Part shown: positions 1 through 5,561 of the stretch, piece after piece
How the letters are laid out: every line of letters starts with the position of its first letter
How positions within the stretch are numbered: the first letter of the stretch is position 1
Made by a program: the position numbers and the translations under genes
Notes under the pieces: model-generated
Database searches by the model: none
Told to the model about the DNA's origin: nothing
What the model saw: the letters and a program-made list of their open reading frames with translations, nothing else
Assembly (NCBI GenBank): GCA_002372575.1
Contig: DFHC01000013.1
Span: forward strand, 7,002-14,285
DNA: 7,284 nucleotides
Source: a bacterium UBA3734
GTDB taxonomy: Bacteria; Bacteroidota; Bacteroidia; Bacteroidales; Bacteroidaceae
Direction: 5' to 3'

Positions 1-64
1 CAAGTACATCAAGAAGCTCGACGATCTGCTTGCGGCGAAGGAAAAGGAAATTATGACGGTCTAA
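1..64 (+). CDS. frr: Ribosome recycling factor, C-terminal end (partial)
   Basis: The first complete codon starts at position 2, and the frame ends with TAA at 62-64, leaving the last 20 residues (KYIKKLDDLLAAKEKEIMTV). A YIKK(L/V)DxLLxxKEKEIM ending is characteristic of ribosome recycling factor, the protein that splits post-termination 70S ribosomes together with EF-G. The piece belongs to the final helix of the three-helix bundle. The rest of the gene lies upstream of the window. It is followed 17 bp later by rsgA on the same strand, so the two are probably co-transcribed. The stop codon is shared with the first unit of a heptamer repeat. The identification rests on only 20 residues, but the motif is distinctive. 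Confidence 0.85.
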   Translation, partial: KYIKKLDDLLAAKEKEIMTV

Positions 65-83
65 TTTTTAATTTTTAATTATT
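63..83 (+). repeat. Three-unit heptamer array filling the frr-rsgA gap
   Basis: Positions 63-83 read as AATTTTT, AATTTTT, AATTATT: three exact 7-bp steps. The first unit begins inside the frr TAA stop codon, and the last overlaps the first two bases of the rsgA TTG start codon. The units resemble those of the long heptamer array in the hydrolase gene at 1271-1382 (AATTTTG, AATTGTG, AATTGTA). The array is the entire intergenic spacer and gives rsgA an AT-rich, unstructured translation leader, which suits Bacteroidetes initiation without a Shine-Dalgarno sequence. With three short AT-rich units, chance similarity cannot be excluded. Confidence 0.55.
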
Positions 84-1080
84 GAAGGGACTTGTCATCA
101 AGAACACGGGCAGTTGGTACACCGTCTTGACCGACGAAGGACTGACCGTAGAGTGTAAAATCAAGGGAAATTTCAGGTTGAAAGGCATTCGCAGCACGAA
201 TCCTGTGGCTGTGGGTGACCGCGTGCAGATTGTGCGCAACCAAGAGGGTACGGCGTTCATCACCTCGATTGATGACCGCCGTAACTACATCATTCGCAAA
301 GCGTCGAACCTTTCAAAACAGAGCCATATCCTCGCGGCCAATGTCGATCAGGCGATGCTCGTCGTCACGGTGAACCGACCGCAGACCTCCACGACGTTCA
401 TCGACCGCTTCCTCGCCTCGGCAGAGGCTTACAGCGTGCCCGTGGTGCTGCTTTTCAACAAGACCGACCTGCTCAACGACGATGAAAAACAGCTGCAAGA
501 GGCGATGATGCAACTCTACGGGGCGATTGGCTACGAATGTCGCGCCATTTCAGCCGAAACGGGCGAGGGCGTAGAGGCGTTGCGCCCGTTGCTACAGGGG
601 AAAATCACGTTGCTCTCGGGCAATAGCGGCGTGGGCAAATCGACGCTCATCAACCGTCTGATACCCGATGCGAAGTTGCGCACGGCGGAAATCAGCGAGT
701 CGCACAACACGGGAATGCACACCACGACGTTCTCGGAGATGCTGAGCCTCCCCCCTTCCCCCTCCAAAGGGAGGGGGAGTATGGCTTCAGAAAAAACTCC
801 TCCCCCATGTGGGGGAGGATGGGAGGGGGCTTTAATCGACACTCCCGGCATCAAAGGCTTCGGCACGTTCGACATGGATCCCGAGGAACTCACGAGCTAT
901 TTCCGCGAGATTTTCCATTTCTCGAAGGAATGTCGGTTCTCGAACTGCACGCATACGCACGAGCCCGGCTGTGCCGTGTTGAAGGCACTCGACGAGCACT
1001 TGATCGCACCGAGTCGCTACCAGTCGTACCTCTCGATGATGGATGACAAGGATGAAGACAAATATCGCGCGGCGTACTGA
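82..1080 (+). CDS. rsgA: Ribosome small-subunit-dependent GTPase RsgA, with repeat-derived insert
   Basis: A 332-residue circularly permuted GTPase that acts late in 30S subunit maturation in the cytoplasm. In order: an OB-fold domain (about 1-70); G4 NKTD (126-129); G5 around SAETG (157-161); G1/P-loop GNSGVGKST (180-188); G2 threonines in HTTTF (213-217); G3 DTPG (253-256). A C-terminal zinc-binding segment has C284, C289, H291 and C297. This G4-G5-G1-G2-G3 order is diagnostic. The start is TTG at 82: an in-frame TAA lies at 76-78, no ATG or GTG follows for many codons, and translation from here gives [13 protein letters not shown], the usual Bacteroidales N-terminus. Residues 223-250 are encoded by an in-frame palindromic repeat and lengthen the G2-G3 loop by roughly 20 residues over the family form I remember. 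All catalytic motifs remain, so the protein is probably functional. Confidence 0.95.
   Translation: MKGLVIKNTGSWYTVLTDEGLTVECKIKGNFRLKGIRSTNPVAVGDRVQIVRNQEGTAFITSIDDRRNYIIRKASNLSKQSHILAANVDQAMLVVTVNRPQTSTTFIDRFLASAEAYSVPVVLLFNKTDLLNDDEKQLQEAMMQLYGAIGYECRAISAETGEGVEALRPLLQGKITLLSGNSGVGKSTLINRLIPDAKLRTAEISESHNTGMHTTTFSEMLSLPPSPSKGRGSMASEKTPPPCGGGWEGALIDTPGIKGFGTFDMDPEELTSYFREIFHFSKECRFSNCTHTHEPGCAVLKALDEHLIAPSRYQSYLSMMDDKDEDKYRAAY
745..831 (+). repeat. GC-rich palindromic element inserted in frame within rsgA
   Basis: This 87-bp segment (29 codons) consists of two strong hairpins bounded by AGCC and GGCT. Hairpin 1 pairs 758-765 (CCCCCTCC) with 770-777 (GGAGGGGG) around a 4-nt loop. Hairpin 2 pairs 798-806 (TCCTCCCCC) with 811-819 (GGGGGAGGA) around ATGT. 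The outer ends, 745-761 and 816-831, are imperfect inverted repeats of each other, so the whole unit can fold as a nested palindrome. It encodes a Pro/Gly/Ser/Lys-rich peptide with no resemblance to RsgA, placed exactly between the G2 and G3 motifs. It resembles GC-rich palindromic repeats that occur between Bacteroidetes genes, and is formally comparable to the Rickettsia palindromic elements known to lie in frame inside genes. That family assignment is inference. Confidence 0.75.
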
Positions 1081-1096
1081 TTTTCTCGACACACCC

Positions 1097-1140
1097 AAAA
1101 AAGAAAAACGCATAGGCTTTCGGGCTTATGCGTTTTTTGT
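1097..1140. terminator. Bidirectional intrinsic terminator between convergent genes
   Basis: An inverted repeat pairs 1104-1117 (AAAAACGCATAGGC) with 1124-1137 (GGCTTATGCGTTTTT... side), with a 6-nt TTTCGG loop and one G-T wobble. It is followed on the plus strand by a T-run (1133-1138) and preceded by an A-run (1097-1102), which becomes a T-run on the minus strand. It lies in the 61 bp between the rsgA stop (1080) and the hydrolase stop (1142), so it can end transcription arriving from either side. Confidence 0.85.
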
Positions 1141-1141
1141 T

Positions 1142-2437
1142 TTATCTGAGGCTGTTAATCCATTTGGCAATGTCGCTCAGGACTTCCTCGGAAATCGTTT
1201 CCTCGATGTTGGCGTACTCGGTTGTGGCACCCGTTTTCGCGTGTTGGAAAAGGTGGTTGAGGCCTGGGTAAATTTTGAATTTTGAATTTTGAAGGTTGAT
1301 GGTTGAATTTTGATGGTTGAATTTTGATGGTTGATGGTTGGATTGTGAATTGTGAATTGTGAATTGTAAATTGTAAATTGCATTGAGGTTGCTCTCGGCG
1401 AGCACCTGCATGTCGAGGCTGCCATTGAGGGCGAACACGGGGCAGCGCGTAGCGGCGATGTCGCCCGACGGGTCGTATTCCGTGAAAAACTGATACCACG
1501 GGTTCGTTTCCTGCAAAAACATCGTCAGCCGCATCTGCTTGAGCGTCATCGTGGCGGGTTGGCCGCTCAGACGCAGCAGCGCGTTGGTCTGTTCCACGAG
1601 TAGCGTGTCGCCCTTGATGCCTGGTGCGGCGAGCGTCACGACGAAGTCTGCCATTTGCCGCGCCCCGAGCATAAAGGCAATCGAGCCGCCTTCGCTGTGG
1701 CCGAGGATGCCGACCTTAGAAAATTCCTTCAGCGATTGCAGGTAGCGGATGCCAGCCTCGGCATCTCGGGAAAAATCGAGCGTGGTGGCTTGCGACACGT
1801 CGCCCGTCGATTGTGCGAAACCGCGGTCGTCGTAGCGTAGCGAGGCGATGCCGTGGCGTGCGAGATAGTCGGCAATGACGGCGAAGGGACGGTGGTCGAA
1901 GAGCGTTTCGTCGCGGTCTTGCAGGCCGCTGCCCGTCACCATCAGCACCACGGGATGCTTGCCAGCCTGCGACGAATCGAAGCCGACGGGCAGCGTGAGC
2001 GTGCCAGCGAGCGTGGCCTTGGCCTCGGCGTTGGTGAAGGTGACCTCGCGCGTCTCGTAAGGGTAGGGCGGTTGCGGCGTTTGCGGTCGCAGTCGGACGA
2101 ATTCACCGGCGGTCAGCGTCAAGGGCAATTCGCGCCCCATCTGCCGGAATGTGCCGATGATTTTCCCGTCTTTCAAGTCGCCGGAAAACGCTGCGCCGAT
2201 GCTCGGAAATGCGGCATCCACTTTCTTCTCGTCCAATTCCTTGATTTCCCCTGCGATGCCTTTCGCGCCTTGGTCGGGCGAGTCGAGTGTGCATTTTTCC
2301 TTCGAGAAGTGGAAAACGAGGTTCAGCTTCATCACTTGCAGGTTGAGCTGCCCGTGCCACGTGCCCGCAATGCCTTGCGCCTGCGCGGTTGCGGCCATTA
2401 TCGCCATCACTGCGGCGAAAAGGAGTGTCTTTCTCAT
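1142..2437 (-). CDS. Secreted alpha/beta hydrolase with heptamer-repeat insert
   Basis: A 431-residue protein. Residues 1-20 form a signal peptide (MRKTLLFAAVMAIMAATAQA, cleavage probably after AQA), so it is exported, probably to the periplasm. Residues 22-115 form a small beta-rich domain (GTWHGQLNL...). From about 130 onward it is an alpha/beta hydrolase: oxyanion region TGSGLQDRDE (168-177), nucleophile S248 in GHSEGG, probable acid D342 in NGSLDMQ, and H395 in PGLNHLFQH. The fold and triad suggest an esterase or acylhydrolase of the Hydrolase_4 / dienelactone-hydrolase-like type; the substrate cannot be read from sequence. Residues 353-389 are encoded by a 7-bp tandem array, giving an Asn/Gln/Ser-rich loop between the acid and the histidine. 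The gene follows the outer-membrane barrel gene by 21 bp and is probably co-transcribed with it. The leader is A-rich, with no Shine-Dalgarno. Confidence 0.88.
   Translation of the reverse strand: MRKTLLFAAVMAIMAATAQAQGIAGTWHGQLNLQVMKLNLVFHFSKEKCTLDSPDQGAKGIAGEIKELDEKKVDAAFPSIGAAFSGDLKDGKIIGTFRQMGRELPLTLTAGEFVRLRPQTPQPPYPYETREVTFTNAEAKATLAGTLTLPVGFDSSQAGKHPVVLMVTGSGLQDRDETLFDHRPFAVIADYLARHGIASLRYDDRGFAQSTGDVSQATTLDFSRDAEAGIRYLQSLKEFSKVGILGHSEGGSIAFMLGARQMADFVVTLAAPGIKGDTLLVEQTNALLRLSGQPATMTLKQMRLTMFLQETNPWYQFFTEYDPSGDIAATRCPVFALNGSLDMQVLAESNLNAIYNLQFTIHNSQSNHQPSKFNHQNSTINLQNSKFKIYPGLNHLFQHAKTGATTEYANIEETISEEVLSDIAKWINSLR
1271..1382 (-). repeat. Sixteen-unit heptamer tandem array inside the hydrolase gene
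   Basis: The plus strand reads as sixteen uninterrupted 7-bp units. In order: AATTTTG three times, AAGGTTG, ATGGTTG, AATTTTG, ATGGTTG, AATTTTG, ATGGTTG twice, GATTGTG, AATTGTG twice, AATTGTA twice, AATTGCA. Phase is kept throughout (112 bp). In the coding (minus) orientation the units are of the type CAAAATT, CAACCAT, CACAATT and TACAATT, and all three reading frames are free of stops across the array. The hydrolase frame reads it as an N/Q/S/H/F-rich peptide, residues 353-389. On the plus strand tandem GTGAATT units create TGA stops, so the orientation tolerated inside a gene is constrained. Related AATT-type heptamer arrays are, from memory, common between genes in Bacteroidales. Confidence 0.92.
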
Positions 2438-2458
2438 ATTCTTGTATTTTCTTTTAGG

Positions 2459-5452
2459 TTAAAATCTCCCCGGACCACCGAATCCACCGCGCGGAAAGCC
2501 TCCGCCGCGAGTGCCTTCAGGCCGACCGCCAGGCCCCATTCCCTCGGGTCTCATTCCGTCGGGACCCTCGCCGCGACCTTCGCGAGCCTGCTTGCCGCCA
2601 AAGACGTTGAAGCGATAGACCACGTGCAGCATCGCGTAGGAATTGATGCTGTTGTACCACGTGTCGCGGCGCTGCCATGCATCGATCATACGGCTGAAGT
2701 TCGACTGCTGGTGCAGAATGTCGTAGAATTGCAGCATCACCGAGAGGTTCTTGCCCTTGAGGAAGGTTTGCGAAATCTGCGCGTTCCAGAGCAGCTCATT
2801 GGTGTTCATCGACGCGTCGCTATAGCCGCGACGACTGCGTTGGTGTATGTCCATGGCCACGGACGTGCCCCACGGCGCCGTGATGTTGAGCGAGCCGCCG
2901 TAGGAAAATACCCACGTGTCGAGGTTCGCCTGTTCCTGCAATTTGTTGCGGGCGTGGGTGTAGTTGACGTTGCCGTCGAGTTCAAACTCCGTAATCCACT
3001 GTCCCAGCATGGGTCGGAAGCTGAGTCCGAGGCGGTTGCCGAGGGTGGTTTCGCGCGTGGTGTTCTTTTGCGACGACGACTGTCGGTCGAGCGTCACGTA
3101 GCCCACGTGGTTGTTGTAGCCAACCATCGGGAACGTGTTGATGTTCCACACGCCTGCCGTGTCGATCGGGGTGTTGAACATTCCGCCCCAGTTGATGTTC
3201 CAGTTGCCGTTGATGTTTTCGGGTCGCGTGGTGCGTCCGCCGGTTTTCTCGTCGTAGGTCACCATCGATGAAATCGAGTTGTTCGTCGTCGAGAAGCGCA
3301 AGAAGGTCATCCACGTGCGCATGTGGTTTTGCTGATAGCCGTTGTAGAAGAAGTTCAGGTTCTGCGTGAACGAGGGTTTCAGCCCGGGGTTACCGCGCGA
3401 GATGTTGAGCGGGTCGCTGTCGTCGTAGATGTCGAGCAGTTGCGAGATGGAGGGTTGCATGGTGGTGCCTCGGTAGTCGATGCGCAGGTTCGACACCTTC
3501 GAGAAGCGATAGCGGAAGTTGAGTGTCGGCGTGAAGTTGAACACCGTGCGCGTCGTATCGACGTAGATGCCCTGATAGTCTTGGATGAAGTTGGAGCGTT
3601 GCGGCTGCATCATCACGCCCACGTTCAGGTTGTATTTGTCGCGCTTCATGCGGAACATCACCTCGATGTTATGCGTGTAGTTCTTGTATTCCGAGAATCG
3701 GCTCAGGTTCTGGTCGCGATACTCGGTGTAGTCGTGTGGCAGGCGGCTGAGGTAGTTGTCCCAACCGCGATAATGGGGCGTGAGGCCGCTGAAGAAGTCT
3801 TCGCCGAGGTTCGAGAAGTCGTAGGTCTGTCGGTCGCTCTTGTTGTAGGAATAGTTGAAGCGATAGCTGAACTGCAGGTAGGTGTTTGCGCGGAGCGGCT
3901 CGCTGTAGGTGGCTTGCAGCGCGTAGTTATAGCGTGTGCTCGGCGACAGGTTGAAGCGGTTTTTCTGGTAGGTGGAGTCGTTGCCGAGCGCGTCGAGAAT
4001 CTGGTAGAGATGGACGTTGCTCGTGGAGAAATTCTTCGAGTCGCCCTTGGAATAGTTCCCCTCGACGCGCATGGTGATGTTGCGCCCCATTGAGCCGAAC
4101 TTGCGGTTCACTTGCAGTCGGCCTCCGAAGTTTTTCGAGTCGCTGTAGCTGATGCCCTGATTCTGGCGGGAGTTCACCACGATGCCGTCGGCTGCCATTC
4201 GCTTGATGGCCTCTTCCACGAGCGGGTCTTCGGCGTAGTTGTAGGGGTCTTCGTTGAACGATGCCGACTGGCTCCACGAGCGTCCGTCGCTCTTCGAGAA
4301 GCTCATGGTGGGGCGGAAATTGATGTTCCACAGCGTGTCGGGCTTCCATTCCACTTTCATTTGCATGTTCCACGCGTCGGAGCGCGAGTAGTTTTGGTTC
4401 TGGCTGTTTGAAAACGCGCCTGTCCGCGTCACGAAATTCTCACTGGCCGACTTCGTGTAGGCATCGCCGTCGCGATGGTTCCAGCGCACGCTTCCGCTCA
4501 GTTCCAGCCTGTCTTTTCGGGTCTGCGGGTCTTTTTCCTCGTAGTTGAAGTTCACGCCGGCCATTTTCGAGGCGTTCAGGCCATTGTTGCCGCGCCCGGG
4601 GCCTCCGCCGCGCCCGCTGAAGCCTTGGTCGCCGGTGTTGTTGGCACTTCCCATCGCCTGCACGCGCAGCGCGTCTTTCATATACATGCCCATCACGCGA
4701 CCCGAATAGCGCTTTTTCGTGCCGATGCCGAGGTCGCTATTGGTCATGAAGCCTTTGTTCATGCCGCGCTTGATGGTGAAGTCGAGTGTGGTTTCCTCCT
4801 CGCCGTCTTCGATTCCCGTGATGCGTGTGAGGTCGCTCTTCTCGTCATACACCTTGATGTTCTCGATGATGGACGTGGGCAGGTTTTTCATTGCCGTTTG
4901 CGTGTCGCCGGTCATGAATTCGCGGCCATCGACCTTGATTTTCTTCACTTCCTTGCCGTTGATGGTGATTTTTCCGTCGTCATCGACCTGTGCGCCCGGC
5001 AGTCGCTTCACCAGTTCCTCCACCACCGAGCCTTCGGGAACGCGGTAGGCCGCCGAGTTGTAGATGAAGGTGTCTTCGCGCAGAACCACCTTCTGGGCCA
5101 ATGCCGTCACTTCGGTTCCTTTCAGCATGATGGCGTCGCTGCTCATCACCACCTGTCCCATCGCGAGGTCGTGGTCATCGACCATCTCAATCTTCTTGAT
5201 GATGCCGATGTAGCCGATGGTTGTGAGCTTCAGCAGGTATTTGCCGTTTTCGGGAGCCGTGAGCGAGAATTTTCCCTCGTCGTCCGACACTGCTCCGCCC
5301 ACGAAGGTGCTGTCTGTTCGGAGCAGCTGTAGCGTCACTTGCGGCAGAGGCTCCTTCGTGTCGCGGTCGATGAGCGTACCTGATATTTTACGTTCTTGTG
5401 CGAAAGAAAATGCCGCTGCGAGTGTCAGCAGCATCAAAAACAATCTTTTCAT
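2459..5452 (-). CDS. Outer-membrane beta-barrel protein with carboxypeptidase-regulatory-like domain (TonB-receptor-like)
   Basis: A 997-residue protein with a signal peptide at 1-18 (cleavage near FSFA-QE). A carboxypeptidase-regulatory-like Ig fold (about 21-108: ISGTLIDRDTKEPLPQVTL, then a DDEGKFSL turn) is followed by a plug-like domain (about 115-225: PEGSVVEELVKRLPGAQVD, KVDGREFM, ENIKVYDEKSD). The remainder is a long run of alternating aromatic/polar strands typical of the OMP_b-brl_3 (PF14905-like) barrel family of Bacteroidetes. The last strand appears to end around YRFNVF (946-951). Beyond it is a 46-residue Gly/Arg/Pro-rich tail of GGRPEG and RGGF type, ending GPGRF; a second Gly/Arg patch lies at 279-291. 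The ligand is unknown, and no SusD-type partner is present. It is the first gene of a likely two-gene unit with the secreted hydrolase. No convincing TAnnTTTG box is seen upstream on this strand. Confidence 0.88.
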   Translation of the reverse strand: MKRLFLMLLTLAAAFSFAQERKISGTLIDRDTKEPLPQVTLQLLRTDSTFVGGAVSDDEGKFSLTAPENGKYLLKLTTIGYIGIIKKIEMVDDHDLAMGQVVMSSDAIMLKGTEVTALAQKVVLREDTFIYNSAAYRVPEGSVVEELVKRLPGAQVDDDGKITINGKEVKKIKVDGREFMTGDTQTAMKNLPTSIIENIKVYDEKSDLTRITGIEDGEEETTLDFTIKRGMNKGFMTNSDLGIGTKKRYSGRVMGMYMKDALRVQAMGSANNTGDQGFSGRGGGPGRGNNGLNASKMAGVNFNYEEKDPQTRKDRLELSGSVRWNHRDGDAYTKSASENFVTRTGAFSNSQNQNYSRSDAWNMQMKVEWKPDTLWNINFRPTMSFSKSDGRSWSQSASFNEDPYNYAEDPLVEEAIKRMAADGIVVNSRQNQGISYSDSKNFGGRLQVNRKFGSMGRNITMRVEGNYSKGDSKNFSTSNVHLYQILDALGNDSTYQKNRFNLSPSTRYNYALQATYSEPLRANTYLQFSYRFNYSYNKSDRQTYDFSNLGEDFFSGLTPHYRGWDNYLSRLPHDYTEYRDQNLSRFSEYKNYTHNIEVMFRMKRDKYNLNVGVMMQPQRSNFIQDYQGIYVDTTRTVFNFTPTLNFRYRFSKVSNLRIDYRGTTMQPSISQLLDIYDDSDPLNISRGNPGLKPSFTQNLNFFYNGYQQNHMRTWMTFLRFSTTNNSISSMVTYDEKTGGRTTRPENINGNWNINWGGMFNTPIDTAGVWNINTFPMVGYNNHVGYVTLDRQSSSQKNTTRETTLGNRLGLSFRPMLGQWITEFELDGNVNYTHARNKLQEQANLDTWVFSYGGSLNITAPWGTSVAMDIHQRSRRGYSDASMNTNELLWNAQISQTFLKGKNLSVMLQFYDILHQQSNFSRMIDAWQRRDTWYNSINSYAMLHVVYRFNVFGGKQAREGRGEGPDGMRPEGMGPGGRPEGTRGGGFPRGGFGGPGRF

Positions 5453-5522
5453 CGTTAAAATTCTTGGTTTGTTCTGCGTTTTTTGACGAAAAAGAGCACT
5501 CAGAGTTTAAAAAGTTCGATTT

Positions 5523-5555
5523 TTTCTTTCTTTCACCGAAAATTTTGTATTTTTG
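5523..5555 (+). promoter_or_regulatory. Bacteroidetes-type promoter immediately before aroB
   Basis: TATTTTTG at 5548-5555 matches the TAnnTTTG -7 consensus used by the Bacteroidetes primary sigma factor. A TTTG -33 box is not perfect: TTTC occurs at 5523-5526 (21-nt spacer) and again at 5527-5530 (17-nt spacer). The box ends only 6 nt before the aroB ATG at 5562, so the transcript would have no leader or one of only a few bases. The region also lies upstream of the divergent outer-membrane gene, whose own promoter is not evident. Confidence 0.6.
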
Positions 5556-5561
5556 CAGACG

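Noticed and set aside
758..819. Hairpins in rsgA as a transcription terminator or gene end
   Set aside because: They lie in the middle of an uninterrupted conserved coding frame and have no T-run after the stems.
1271..1382. CRISPR array
   Set aside because: Units are 7 bp and directly abutting, without spacers, and no cas genes are present.
1155..1499. Two minus-strand frames (to 1155 and to 1177) overlapping the heptamer array
   Set aside because: They are open only because the array has no stops in any coding-strand frame; outside it they read hydrolase codons out of frame.
1853..3271. 472-codon open frame on the plus strand across the hydrolase and barrel genes
   Set aside because: It is antisense to two well-supported genes, crosses their boundary, is rich in Arg/Val/His as expected from reverse reading of GC-rich codons, and shows no recognisable motif.
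4475..5332. 285-codon plus-strand open frame opposite the barrel gene
   Set aside because: Antisense shadow of the plug and regulatory-like domains; composition (Val/His/Ala/Phe rich) and absence of motifs indicate no real protein. The same applies to 3323-4093.
5553..5561. Earlier TTG start for aroB
   Set aside because: The TTG is the 3' part of the TAnnTTTG promoter box, and ATG 5562 gives the expected N-terminus.
5453..5561. Promoter for the outer-membrane gene on the minus strand
   Set aside because: No TAnnTTTG (CAAAnnTA on the plus strand) was found in the 109-bp region, so a specific site cannot be supported, although a promoter must exist nearby.
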